In this document: positions 17,469 through 26,066 of the stretch, in pieces
How the letters are laid out: each line of letters opens with the position of its first letter
Position numbering within the stretch: position 1 is the first letter of the stretch
NCBI RefSeq assembly: GCF_003435375.1
Contig: NZ_QWGL01000021.1
Location: forward strand, 1-60,436
Reading direction: 5' to 3'
DNA: 60,436 nt
Source of the DNA: Clostridium sp. AM34-11AC
GTDB lineage: Bacteria > Bacillota > Clostridia > Lachnospirales > Lachnospiraceae
Program-made: the position numbers and the translations under genes
Notes under the pieces: generated by a model
What the model saw: the letters and a program-made list of their open reading frames with translations, nothing else
Databases searched by the model: none
Told to the model about the DNA's origin: nothing

Positions 17469-18437
17469 TTATAATCCCATGTAGGCAACCAGGCAAAGGA
17501 TCGCCGTAACGATCGAAAATACTGCGACAACTCTCGTCTCGGACCATCCGCAAAGCTCGAAATGGTGGTGGATCGGAGCCATCTTGAAGATTCTCTTCCC
17601 GCCAGTCTTTTTAAAGTATGTGACCTGAATGATGACGGAGAGGACCTCCACCAGGTAGATCAGGCCAACGACGGCGATAAAGATCGGCATCTGCATCATG
17701 AACGCGCTGGATGCCACGAAACCGCCGAGGGCCAGGGAACCCGTGTCTCCCATGAACACCTTCGCCGGATATACGTTGAACAGTAAAAAGCCTAACAGAC
17801 TTCCCACAACGGCACCTGTGATCGGGCTGATCCCGCTGTTTTCTCCGATGGCAACCACGGTGAAGAATGTCGCCACAAGGATCGTAACACTTGTGCAGAG
17901 ACCGTCAAGGCCGTCTGTAAAGTTTACACCGTTGTCGGTTCCGAGAACGATAAAGAATACCGCCGGAATAAACAGCCAGCCGAGATTCAGATAGTATCCA
18001 TTTTCAAATCCGCCAGTGAAAGGGATCAGCATTCCTGTTCCCACTTCTCCGGAAGTCATCAGATAGTAGGTGAAAATCCCTGTGATGATGAACTGACCGA
18101 TGAGCTTCTGGATCGGGTTTAAACCTTCCGAACGCTTCATGACGATCTTGATGTAGTCATCCAGAAAACCGATGATTCCGAATCCCACCGTCACGAAGAG
18201 GATCGGGATGATCCGCGGATAGCTCTTAATGTAAAATAAGGATGTGATCACGATCGCCGTGAGGATGATGAGTCCTCCCATCGTCGGTGTTCCCTGTTTC
18301 TTTAAATGGCTCTGCGGACCGTCATCGCGGACCTGCTGTCCGAATTTCAGCCGGTGAAGAAATGGAATGATCACCGGGCAGAGCGCTGCGCTGATTGCGA
18401 AGGCGATAATGATCGCCAGAATTGTCTCATTTACCAT
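17469..18437 (-). CDS. mraY: Phospho-MurNAc-pentapeptide transferase (MraY)
   Basis: MraY makes lipid I in the membrane from undecaprenyl phosphate and UDP-MurNAc-pentapeptide. The product is polytopic, about 322 residues, and keeps the family motifs KKQGTPTMGGLIIL, GFLDDYIKI, NFTDGLDGL, NVYPAKVFMGDTGSLALGG and APIHHHFELCGWSE. The ATG at 18437 has GAGG six bases upstream. A GTG at 18464 is the alternative. A promoter is visible about 145 bases upstream, so mraY starts a second transcription unit of the cell wall cluster. Confidence 0.97.
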   Translation of the reverse strand: MVNETILAIIIAFAISAALCPVIIPFLHRLKFGQQVRDDGPQSHLKKQGTPTMGGLIILTAIVITSLFYIKSYPRIIPILFVTVGFGIIGFLDDYIKIVMKRSEGLNPIQKLIGQFIITGIFTYYLMTSGEVGTGMLIPFTGGFENGYYLNLGWLFIPAVFFIVLGTDNGVNFTDGLDGLCTSVTILVATFFTVVAIGENSGISPITGAVVGSLLGFLLFNVYPAKVFMGDTGSLALGGFVASSAFMMQMPIFIAVVGLIYLVEVLSVIIQVTYFKKTGGKRIFKMAPIHHHFELCGWSETRVVAVFSIVTAILCLVAYMGL

Positions 18438-18517
18438 GCTGAACCTCATATTTTCCTGCTGCACCTCATACTTCCTATGTAAATTGACATGCCGTCTTCC
18501 GACAGCACCATGAAATT

Positions 18518-18551
18518 CAGCTGTTCCGCGCCTTCGGCGCTCCCACAGCTG
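18518..18551. other. Hairpin in the mraY leader
   Basis: CAGCTG at 18518-18523 and 18546-18551 enclose GCGCC-TTC-GGCGC. No T-run follows on the minus strand, so a terminator is unlikely. It may stabilise the leader. Confidence 0.4.
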
Positions 18552-18579
18552 CCGCCTGACAACATTTCATAGCGTAAAT

Positions 18580-18608
18580 AGTATACGTCCTTTTTTCCCA
18601 ATAATCAA
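18580..18608 (-). promoter_or_regulatory. mraY promoter
   Basis: TTGATT (18603-18608) and TATACT (18580-18585) are spaced by 17 bases. It separates mraY-murD-ftsW-murA-ftsQ from the upstream PBP genes. Confidence 0.7.
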
Positions 18609-18695
18609 TCAGAACATTTGATACAAAGACCAAAAGACCTGAATTTCTCCTGCCATCTGTGCTCACATACGCACAAAGCGCAGAGCGGTTCAATA

Positions 18696-20429
18696 TTAAT
18701 CCGTCTCCGAAACCGACGTGATATCCAGATACGGCAGAATATTCGAAAAAATATCAGCCACCACCGGTGCCGCGATGGTTCCGCCGTAATAGATCCCCAC
18801 CGGCTCGTCGATAGTGATCAGCGCGATGACCTGGGGATCATCGGCGGGCGCAAATCCTAAAAAAGAAGAAATATATTTCTTTAAGCTTCTCGGCAGCTTC
18901 TCCGATGTCGCCGTCTTTCCGCCGACCCGGTAACCTGGAAGCTTCGCCCGCTTTCCGCTTCCTTCCGCCACTACCTGCTCTAAAATATACCGCATGGTCT
19001 CGCTGGTAGCTTCCGACACGACTCCCATCCGCTCCGGATAGGAAAACTTCTGGTAATATGTCCCATCCGTGCTCTCCACATTCATCGCAAAGTGGGGCGT
19101 GATCCGCCTGCCCCCGTTTATGATGGAGGACGCCGTCGTGATGAGCTGGATCGGCGTGATCTGAAAGGACTGTCCAAAGGAGACGGTGGCCAGCTCCACA
19201 AGTCCCATATTTTCCTTCTTGTGCATGATCGTCGCTGCCTCGCCGGGGAGATCGATCCCGGTCTTTCCGAGAAGCCCAAACTGTTCGAAATAATGATAGA
19301 ACGAATCCACGCCAAGTCTCGCGCCAACGTCGATAAACACCGGGTTACAGGAGTTCATGGCTCCCTGTAAAAATGTCTCTCCTCCATGTCCACCGATCTT
19401 ATGGCAGCGGATCTTCCGGTCTTCCACGATCCGGAAGCCCGGGCAGGAGAACCTGTCATCCAGATGGACCACTCCCGCCTCCAGCCCCGCCGCGGCTGTG
19501 ATGATCTTAAATGTGGAGCCGGGCTCGTAGGTATCGTTGATGCAGCGATTCCGCCACATCTTATTTCTCGCGTCCTGGAGCTCCGTCCCAGTGAGTCCGC
19601 CGCTTTCCACATTCAGCGTGAACGGGTCGTTCAGATCAAACTCCGGGACATTTACCATAGCGTAGATCTCCCCATTCCGGGGATCCATGACGATCACGGA
19701 GACCGCCTTCGCACCTTTTTTCTCCATGACCTGGTACGCCGCCTGCTCCGCGTACTTCTGGATGTTCACATCCAGGCTCACGGTCAGGGTATTTCCGGGC
19801 ACCGGCTCCACCCGCTCCTCCGCGGCATTCTGGAGTTCCGTGCCCTTCGCGTCGGAAATCGTCAGTATCAGACCGTCCCTGCCCTTTAAGTACCTCTCGT
19901 ACATGACCTCCAGGCCGATGATCCCCTGATTGTCCGCTCCGGTGAATCCCAGGACCTTTGATGCGAGACTTCCGTAAGGATAATATCTCTTATAATCTTC
20001 GTCGACCTTCACGCCGGAGAGTCCGAGATTCATGATCTGGTCCCCCACCGACTTCTCCACATTTGTCCGGATGATCTCCCTGGAAGACCACTTTTCTACC
20101 TTTTTCCGGACCTCCGGCTCCGGAAGCTCCAGGATCCGCACCAGCTCCCGGATCACCTTCTCCGGCTCCGTCACCTGATTGTGGATCACGGACACGGTGC
20201 AGACCGTCCGGTTCGCGGCGATCACGGTGCCGTTCCGGTCCACAATCTCGCCTCTGGCAGCCTTGATGGTCCGCTCCCTCTTGTGGAGCTCATCCGCCAT
20301 CTTGCTGTAGTGGTCCGACCTCGCGATCATCAGGAATCCCAGCTGGGCGCACAGCCCCACCATCAGAAGCGCCGAGATTAGAAAAACGATAAAAAGCTTC
20401 TTTCTGTGATGTGTCAGAAATTCCGCCAT
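18696..20429 (-). CDS. Class B penicillin-binding protein (SpoVD/FtsI type) with altered KTG motif
   Basis: The 577-residue transpeptidase has a short cytoplasmic tail, one membrane helix (about 13-35), the dimerisation segment starting RGEIVDRNGTVIA, and a transpeptidase domain with Ser305 in GSTFK and SCN at 360-362. The third motif reads K505-T-A-T where almost all PBPs have K-T-G-T/S. There is no C-terminal PASTA domain. Together with the 724-residue PBP nearby it makes a pair, one probably for division (FtsI) and one for sporulation (SpoVD). Which is which cannot be decided from sequence alone. Confidence 0.9.
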   Translation of the reverse strand: MAEFLTHHRKKLFIVFLISALLMVGLCAQLGFLMIARSDHYSKMADELHKRERTIKAARGEIVDRNGTVIAANRTVCTVSVIHNQVTEPEKVIRELVRILELPEPEVRKKVEKWSSREIIRTNVEKSVGDQIMNLGLSGVKVDEDYKRYYPYGSLASKVLGFTGADNQGIIGLEVMYERYLKGRDGLILTISDAKGTELQNAAEERVEPVPGNTLTVSLDVNIQKYAEQAAYQVMEKKGAKAVSVIVMDPRNGEIYAMVNVPEFDLNDPFTLNVESGGLTGTELQDARNKMWRNRCINDTYEPGSTFKIITAAAGLEAGVVHLDDRFSCPGFRIVEDRKIRCHKIGGHGGETFLQGAMNSCNPVFIDVGARLGVDSFYHYFEQFGLLGKTGIDLPGEAATIMHKKENMGLVELATVSFGQSFQITPIQLITTASSIINGGRRITPHFAMNVESTDGTYYQKFSYPERMGVVSEATSETMRYILEQVVAEGSGKRAKLPGYRVGGKTATSEKLPRSLKKYISSFLGFAPADDPQVIALITIDEPVGIYYGGTIAAPVVADIFSNILPYLDITSVSETD

Positions 20430-20501
20430 GCCAAAACCTTCATCTTAAAAGTCTTGGTAATTAATATACGGGACTTCCCGTTTCCTCATGCACGGATTTT
20501 A

Positions 20502-21179
20502 TTACATTGCAAGAAATCCAGCCAGCGCCCTCTTCGCCCCGGCCATTCTCTCCTCAAACTGCGGATAGAATTCCTCTTCCTTATTATAAGGAATCAGATA
20601 AAACTGTTTCATAAGATAAAGACTCACGGTCTTCGCCGCCTGTCCGGAGGTGTCTTTTCCGATCACCCGCTCCAGATCCTTTAAAAAGTAATGCCAGGTA
20701 CAGACAAACTCATCATACCGCTTCGGCTCCGGCATATCGATCCATTTTTTAACCTTTACCTTGGCCCTGGTCTCCTTCGCGCACTCGTAAACCTGCAAAA
20801 AATACTTAAAACCGCCGTCCCCATAAATTCTTCCAAGCGGAAACAGCCGGCAGATCCCTGGGCGGTACGCATGAATCCTGCAGCGTCCATTCTGGTCTAA
20901 AAAGGAACAGGCCTCCTCCTCCCCCGCCATCTTGAGGTTCGGGAGAATGATCCCATCCACCACATTAAGTTCCAGAGGTCCCGCGAGAAGCGCCTCAAAG
21001 GTCTTCCCTGTCCCCGCCGTCATGCGGTACGCGTCAAAAGGATCGAGAACCACGGAGGTTCCCATCCCGGTACAGCAGGCATGGCAGCCCTCACACCCTG
21101 CGCAGTCCGCCTTCACCATATCATCCAGGCCATAGAGTTTTCCGTCGGAAACCTCCGCCATATCCATCTCTCTGTTCAT
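20502..21179 (-). CDS. YkgJ-family cysteine cluster protein
   Basis: The product has 225 residues and eight or more cysteines arranged in the YkgJ (CxxCxxCC) pattern: CAGCEGCHACC near the N-terminus, then CSFLDQNGRCRIHAYRPGIC with RLFPLG following. The family is thought to bind a metal or iron-sulfur cluster, but its biochemical role is not established. It is inserted between two PBP genes in the division cluster, which is not a standard place for it. Its link to cell wall synthesis is unknown. Confidence 0.85.
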   Translation of the reverse strand: MNREMDMAEVSDGKLYGLDDMVKADCAGCEGCHACCTGMGTSVVLDPFDAYRMTAGTGKTFEALLAGPLELNVVDGIILPNLKMAGEEEACSFLDQNGRCRIHAYRPGICRLFPLGRIYGDGGFKYFLQVYECAKETRAKVKVKKWIDMPEPKRYDEFVCTWHYFLKDLERVIGKDTSGQAAKTVSLYLMKQFYLIPYNKEEEFYPQFEERMAGAKRALAGFLAM

Positions 21180-21285
21180 GATCTTCTCCTATTATTTCCC
21201 ATATGTAATTGTTCAGCACCCTCACCTGCAGAACCTGCCACCGGCAGTTTTTTCCAGATGCATGGCAACAGTTACCCTATATACT

Positions 21286-21343
21286 AATTTGTGCAGGAAA
21301 ACGCTTATGCAAGCAAGCTTGCAGCACATTTTTCTGCACAAAT
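21286..21343. repeat. Long hairpin between a PBP gene and the ykgJ-like gene
   Basis: ATTTGTGCAG (21287-21296) pairs with CTGCACAAAT (21334-21343). Inside, TGCAAGC (21308-21314) pairs with GCTTGCA (21317-21323), and the spacers also pair partly (GAAAA with TTTT). No T-run follows on the minus strand. It may be a processing site, an attenuator or a small repeat element. Confidence 0.6.
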
Positions 21344-21375
21344 ATAAATTACCACATGGCTCAACCGTCAGCAAA

Positions 21376-23550
21376 TTACTGCGCGGCCTGCGTTGTCTCC
21401 TCTGCTCCATTTTCCATGGTCTCAGTCTCCTGGACTGATTCCATGCTCTGGGCTTCGCCCGCACTCCCCGCCGCAGATTCCGATCCGTCAGACGGTATAT
21501 CATCCGGAAGTCCAAGACCGTCATCATACGGGATCACTTCTTCCTCCGGCGCAGGCTCCGTCTGGATCACATTTCCTTCCGCATCCGTCGGTGCCTCAGT
21601 CTCCGCCCCGGTCTCTCCGGTTCCAGGCTCCAGTCCGCCCTCGTTGTTGTTTGCGATTCCCTCGTTCTGATCCGCAAGACTTGCGTCCTCCGTCATCGTA
21701 TCCGTATCCGGGAATACATTTAAGTATGGAAGCGCTTCCGCCATGATCTTCTGAAAGACCTCTGTGGCGAAAGTGCTGTGCGCCTGCTCTTTGCCCGGAA
21801 GATTCGGGGTATCGATGACCACGTACACAAGAAGCTGCGGGTCATCCGCCGGCGCAAATCCACAGAAGGATACGAGATAGTTGTGCGCGGAACGCGGAAG
21901 CTTCTCCGCCGTTCCCGTCTTTCCGCCGACCTTGTATCCGGCAACCCGTCCCGCCTTACCGGTTCCTTCCTCATCGTCAACGGTCATAAACAGCGCATGC
22001 CTGATAAAGTCGCTGGTGGACTGGGAAACGGTCTCCCGCACCAGATTCGGCTCTATTTTCTTCACAACAGAACCCTGATCATTTAAGATCTGCTTTACCA
22101 CATGGGGCTCATAGTAGGAACCGCCGTTGATGACAGAGGCGAATGCCGCCGCCATCTGGATCATCGTGCTGTTATAGCTCTGTCCGAAGGAGTTTACCGC
22201 AAGGTCTGTCGGGCCCATATTGTCCGCATTGTAGATCAGTCCATATGCCTCTCCCGGAAGATCGATTCCGGTCTTCTGACCCATGCCGAATAATTTCTGA
22301 TATTTTGCAAACCGCTGTACTCCGAGTTTCGCCGCGATCTGCATCATAGCATCGTTGCAGGATTTCATTAAGGACTGCTCTAAGGTCAGGATTCCGTGTC
22401 CATAGATATGGGAACATTTGATCCTGTAGCCGCCAATATCCTGTCCGCCGTCGCAGAGAAATGTATCATTCTGACTGATGACGCCTTCCTCAAGCCCCGC
22501 CGCAACTGTCATCGGCTTCGCCGGGGAACCCGGCTCGTAAGTATCATTTACACAGAAATTTCTCCACATCTGGTTCCAGGCATCCATCCTGCCCTCATCC
22601 GTCATGGCCGTGATCTCTTCCTGAGAATAGGCATAGCTCAGATCTCTCGGATTATTCAGATCAAATCTGCGGTTGGAGGACATGGCAAGGATCTCACCGT
22701 TTCTCGGGTCCATGGCGATAACAGCCGCCGTCTTGCTTCCGATCCCGCTCATCCATTCGTCGATATACTTTTCCACGATCCTCTGGATATTCACATCGAT
22801 GGTGGAGACGATGGTATTTCCGTTCTCAGCGGATTTAATGACCTTCTCCATGTTGAACTCGTCATCCAGGTATCCATACTCTCTTCCGTTTGTTCCGGTG
22901 AGCTGGTCATTGTAATACTGCTCAATTCCGCCACTTCCCTGCTTTCCGTTATCGTAGGAGAATCCCACCACGTTGCAGGCCAGGGTATTATACGGATAAA
23001 ATCTCCGGTACTCATCCTCAAACCAGACGCCCTTGATCTTCTTTCCACTGTCTTCCTTTGACTTCGCGTAGGCATCATTCAGCTCTTTCTTTTTTGTCTC
23101 AAATTCTTCCTTCTTGTCTGCGGAGATCTGTTTCTCATAAGGCACATAGTAGGAATTTTCATTGGCGGAGATCGTCGCCAGAATATCTGCCCTGTCGTAT
23201 CCGAATACCTCACAGAGTGCGGACACCGTCGGTTCCAGGTAGTTCTCTTTATCCTGGTTGATCTGGTTCGGATCAAGGATCAGGTTGTAGACCTTCTCAC
23301 TGGTAGCCAGATATGTTCCGTTCCGGTCCACGATATCGCCGCGGCGGTACGGGATCGTCCGGCTGTCGTAGGAGGAATGCTGGTTCAATACGATCTGGGT
23401 GTAGTCCTCGTTTTTATCCTTGATCATCCGGTATAAAACAACGACAAGACCAAACAAAGCCAGCGTCGTTACGAGAACCGTAACCGCCAGCTTTTCTTTC
23501 ATACTCATGGTAAAAACTTTCTTATTATTACCGTTCCGGGATGTCTTCAT
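21376..23550 (-). CDS. Class B penicillin-binding protein with acidic C-terminal tail
   Basis: This 724-residue transpeptidase follows ftsL with a 23-base overlap, the classic ftsL-ftsI arrangement, so it is probably the division PBP. It has a membrane helix at about 20-41, RRGDIVDRNGTYLA, the active serine in GSPAK (Ser342; the motif usually reads STFK or SVFK), SCN at 397-399, and KTGT at 544-547. Residues from about 615 to 724 form a low-complexity tail very rich in Glu, Thr and Ala, apparently disordered and outside the cell. A PASTA domain is not present. Confidence 0.92.
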   Translation of the reverse strand: MKTSRNGNNKKVFTMSMKEKLAVTVLVTTLALFGLVVVLYRMIKDKNEDYTQIVLNQHSSYDSRTIPYRRGDIVDRNGTYLATSEKVYNLILDPNQINQDKENYLEPTVSALCEVFGYDRADILATISANENSYYVPYEKQISADKKEEFETKKKELNDAYAKSKEDSGKKIKGVWFEDEYRRFYPYNTLACNVVGFSYDNGKQGSGGIEQYYNDQLTGTNGREYGYLDDEFNMEKVIKSAENGNTIVSTIDVNIQRIVEKYIDEWMSGIGSKTAAVIAMDPRNGEILAMSSNRRFDLNNPRDLSYAYSQEEITAMTDEGRMDAWNQMWRNFCVNDTYEPGSPAKPMTVAAGLEEGVISQNDTFLCDGGQDIGGYRIKCSHIYGHGILTLEQSLMKSCNDAMMQIAAKLGVQRFAKYQKLFGMGQKTGIDLPGEAYGLIYNADNMGPTDLAVNSFGQSYNSTMIQMAAAFASVINGGSYYEPHVVKQILNDQGSVVKKIEPNLVRETVSQSTSDFIRHALFMTVDDEEGTGKAGRVAGYKVGGKTGTAEKLPRSAHNYLVSFCGFAPADDPQLLVYVVIDTPNLPGKEQAHSTFATEVFQKIMAEALPYLNVFPDTDTMTEDASLADQNEGIANNNEGGLEPGTGETGAETEAPTDAEGNVIQTEPAPEEEVIPYDDGLGLPDDIPSDGSESAAGSAGEAQSMESVQETETMENGAEETTQAAQ

Positions 23551-24019
23551 ACTGTCTTACATACTCGCTTTCCGTCTTATTGTATAAGCGGACCTGGTCC
23601 TTATTGGCATAAACCATTCCCAGTTCCTCAGTCGCTACCTTATACACATAATCCAGGTCCACCGACGTGTTGATCCTTGTGAGAAGAGCGTCGTTATCCC
23701 CTTTCAGTTTTTCAATACTCTCCTCCAGACTCTCAATATGATTGAGTCTCGCTGTGACGGAAGACTGAAGCTTTAAATAGCTCACACAGATATACAGTGT
23801 GCAGATCACCGCCACTGTCAGCAACAATACGGAAAAAAGATTCATCTGAAGCGCTTTTTCCTGATTTCTCCGAACTGTAACGGTATGGGATACATTCCGC
23901 TTCTGCTGATGTCCTCTTTCCTGCTCCTCGTACCGGGGAACACGCTCGACTTTACGGACAGTATTTCCCTCTACATATTCTTCGGTCTGCGGGGCTCTTT
24001 TCCGTCTCCTTGCTGCCAT
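23528..24019 (-). CDS. ftsL: FtsL-like cell division protein
   Basis: FtsL is a small bitopic protein of the divisome. The 163-residue product has a basic cytoplasmic tail of about 57 residues, one membrane helix (FSVLLLTVAVICTLYICVSY), and a periplasmic coiled coil with heptads (LNHIESLEESIEKLKGDNDA). FtsL sequences diverge strongly, so the call rests on this architecture and on the position between rsmH and the PBP gene. The reading frame overlaps the PBP start by 23 bases. Confidence 0.8.
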   Translation of the reverse strand: MAARRRKRAPQTEEYVEGNTVRKVERVPRYEEQERGHQQKRNVSHTVTVRRNQEKALQMNLFSVLLLTVAVICTLYICVSYLKLQSSVTARLNHIESLEESIEKLKGDNDALLTRINTSVDLDYVYKVATEELGMVYANKDQVRLYNKTESEYVRQYEDIPER

Positions 24020-24156
24020 ACCATCACTTCCTTTCTAATATATATGCAACAGTCCAGTGCCGTTCTGCTCATGTTCCCCTGTTGTCGATTTCAGGAACAT
24101 GCAGACCTGCTGAACATTTACCATAAACTTTCTGCTTTTTCTGTACTTGGGGGCTC

Positions 24157-25092
24157 TCAGCTTCTCTCGAACACCCTCAGTTTCGAACTCTTTGATCTTC
24201 TGTTCTCTTCCAGTTCCTCATCTGATGGAACGATCGGTTTTCTCGTCACAACGCGGCCTTTGCTCTTTCTTCCGCATACGCATACCGGGAAATCCGGAGG
24301 GCAGATACACGGATTTTCATTTGTGCGGAATCTCGTCTTCACGATGCGGTCCTCCAGAGAGTGGAACGTAATGATCGATAAACGTCCACCCGGATTTAAG
24401 AGGTCGATCATTGTGTCGATGGAATCGTTTAACACATCCAGCTCGTGGTTTAATTCAATGCGGATCGCCTGAAATGTCCGTTTTGCCGGATGTCCGCCCT
24501 CAGCACGGATCTTTGCCGGGATCGCGCCGCGGATGATCTCTGCGAGCTGCAGTGTCGTCTCGATTGGGTGGATCTCCCTCTCTCTGACGATGTGCTTCGC
24601 GATATTCTTTGCGAAACGATCCTCGCCGTAATCGCGGATAATTCTATACAGCTCCATCTCGCTGTAGCCGTTTACGATATCCGCCGCGGTCTTGTCGTTT
24701 CTCTGATCCATTCTCATATCCAGCGGGGCATCCTCTCTGTAAGAGAATCCACGGTCCGCCGTATCCAGCTGGTATGAAGACACACCAAGATCCAGATAAA
24801 TGCCATCCACCTTTTCAATTCCAAGGTTAAAGAGCACTTCCCGGATATTCTTGTAGTTGCTTCTCACGATCGTTACTTTATCTTTAAATGGGAGAAGACG
24901 TTCTGTCGCCGCCGCGATCGCGTCCGCGTCCTGATCGATTCCGATCAGGCGGCCCTTTTCGCCGAGTCGCCGGGATACTTCGTATGCATGTCCGCCGCCG
25001 CCTAAAGTCCCGTCCACGTAGATCCCATCCGGTTTTACATTCAGGCTGTCGACGGTTTCCATCAGCAGGACTGATTTATGTTCAAAAATCAT
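24157..25092 (-). CDS. rsmH: 16S rRNA (cytosine(1402)-N(4))-methyltransferase RsmH
   Basis: RsmH (MraW) methylates C1402 in the ribosomal P site using S-adenosylmethionine. The 311-residue protein starts [13 protein letters not shown] and has the SAM-binding [10 protein letters not shown], the motif [11 protein letters not shown], and [19 protein letters not shown] [15 protein letters not shown]. The C-terminus has [10 protein letters not shown]. It overlaps mraZ by four bases, the standard translational coupling at the head of the dcw cluster. Confidence 0.97.
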   Translation of the reverse strand: MIFEHKSVLLMETVDSLNVKPDGIYVDGTLGGGGHAYEVSRRLGEKGRLIGIDQDADAIAAATERLLPFKDKVTIVRSNYKNIREVLFNLGIEKVDGIYLDLGVSSYQLDTADRGFSYREDAPLDMRMDQRNDKTAADIVNGYSEMELYRIIRDYGEDRFAKNIAKHIVREREIHPIETTLQLAEIIRGAIPAKIRAEGGHPAKRTFQAIRIELNHELDVLNDSIDTMIDLLNPGGRLSIITFHSLEDRIVKTRFRTNENPCICPPDFPVCVCGRKSKGRVVTRKPIVPSDEELEENRRSKSSKLRVFERS

Positions 25093-25514
25093 ATGCCAAG
25101 ACCTTCCATATTTTCTGCAATTTCTTCCATGTCATCGTAGACATTCTTCTCGTTCCAGACCGCCTTGTTCCAGATCTCAATCCGGCTTCCGATGCCGACT
25201 AAGACGACGTCTTTTTCCAGCTTCGCGAATTCTCTTAAAACAGAAGGGATCAGGATCCTTCCCTGCCTGTCCACCTCACAGGCACAGGCACCAGCCAGGA
25301 AAAATCTCGAAAACTTTCTGGCATTAGCATTCGTAAGAGGAAGCGCGTGGAGCTTTTCCTCAAAAGATTTCCACTCAGAATTTTCGTACACGAAGAGACA
25401 CCCATCCAATCCCTTTGTAACAACGAACTCATCGCCCAGCTGCTCACGGAATTTGGAAGGGACAATCAGACGGCCTTTTGCATCGATTGTATGACTGTAC
25501 TCTCCAATGAACAT
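25089..25514 (-). CDS. mraZ: Transcriptional regulator MraZ
   Basis: MraZ is the DNA-binding repressor of its own operon. The 141-residue protein has the two AbrB-like half-repeats with the family motif Dxx[15 protein letters not shown] near the start and [13 protein letters not shown] about 55 residues later. The matching operator repeats are directly upstream (25549-25593), so autoregulation of mraZ and rsmH is well supported. Confidence 0.97.
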   Translation of the reverse strand: MFIGEYSHTIDAKGRLIVPSKFREQLGDEFVVTKGLDGCLFVYENSEWKSFEEKLHALPLTNANARKFSRFFLAGACACEVDRQGRILIPSVLREFAKLEKDVVLVGIGSRIEIWNKAVWNEKNVYDDMEEIAENMEGLGI

Positions 25515-25548
25515 TACTCACTCCTGTGATTATGTGGTCCATCGTAAT

Positions 25549-25593
25549 CCACTGATCCACCATTTTAAACCACTTTTATCCACTTTCCACCAC
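25549..25593 (-). promoter_or_regulatory. MraZ operator repeats
   Basis: On the minus strand, GTGG recurs at plus positions 25549, 25557, 25570, 25580, 25587 and 25590. The central copies are 10 bp apart. This is the pattern of direct repeats bound by MraZ octamers. They lie between the promoter and the mraZ start. Confidence 0.85.
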
Positions 25594-25603
25594 TTCTAAT
25601 GTA

Positions 25604-25632
25604 ATCTTAGTACATTTACTTTAAAATAGCAA
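25604..25632 (-). promoter_or_regulatory. mraZ (dcw) promoter
   Basis: TTGCTA (25627-25632) and TAAGAT (25604-25609) are spaced by 17 bases. The MraZ repeats follow at once, so bound MraZ would block initiation or escape. Confidence 0.7.
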
Positions 25633-25665
25633 GGAATTTTTCATTTTTTCATGTACAAAACAAGG

Positions 25666-25798
25666 GTCACTGTTCACGCCTTGCGCAAACAGTAACTGAT
25701 TATGCCGATGCTTCGCATTCCGAATCGGCAAAATCCACTACCACCACTGTATTGTACGGAATTTTCAGTTCAGAAAATTCCTACCCGTGTACAGTAAC
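25666..25798. repeat. Repeat family B, copy 1 (three-hairpin element)
   Basis: The copy aligns along its length with 42692-42823. Three hairpins are visible: an outer-left one (GTCACTGTT with AACAGTAAC), a middle one (TGCCGAT with ATCGGCA), and a right one (GGAATTTTC with GAAAATTCC around AGTTCA). The ends are imperfect inverted repeats (GTCACTGTTCACG against CGTGTACAGTAAC). It lies 34 bases upstream of the mraZ promoter. Confidence 0.8.
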
Positions 25799-25840
25799 AA
25801 ACAAGGTGCCATTTTATGGAAATCTTCCTATAAAACGCGA

Positions 25841-25867
25841 AAAAGCCACCTTTCAGGCAGCTTTTCC
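25841..25867 (-). terminator. Terminator after the spo0E-like gene
   Basis: On the minus strand AAAAGCTGCC pairs with GGTGGCTTTTT around TGAAA. It closes the lgt and spo0E-like unit. Confidence 0.75.
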
Positions 25868-25912
25868 GCATTTTATCTGGAGTATATTCGATTTTTATGT
25901 ACTGTGGCCCCC

Positions 25913-26065
25913 TTAGTATCCCGCGTCCATATACTGTTCGATCAGCCGGTCAAGTTCCACACTGTATCGGTAGATCAGATCGTAGGACTCCTTTCCATCA
26001 ATACTTCCGTTCAATCGTTTTCTCGCCTCTTCGATCTGATTTACCAATTCTTCCCTGCTCTCCAT
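25913..26065 (-). CDS. Spo0E-like aspartyl-phosphate phosphatase (50 residues)
   Basis: Spo0E-family proteins dephosphorylate Spo0A~P and so hold back sporulation. The gene encodes 50 residues, beginning MESREELVNQIEEARKRL and ending YMDAGY. It forms the expected helical hairpin with the family motif SxxLDxLI as SVELDRLIEQY. The ATG lies one base after the stop codon of lgt, with AAGGAAG inside the lgt end as the ribosome site, so it is probably translated by coupling. It is too short for many gene finders. Its own terminator follows at 25841-25867. Confidence 0.82.
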   Translation of the reverse strand: MESREELVNQIEEARKRLNGSIDGKESYDLIYRYSVELDRLIEQYMDAGY

Positions 26066-26066
26066 A

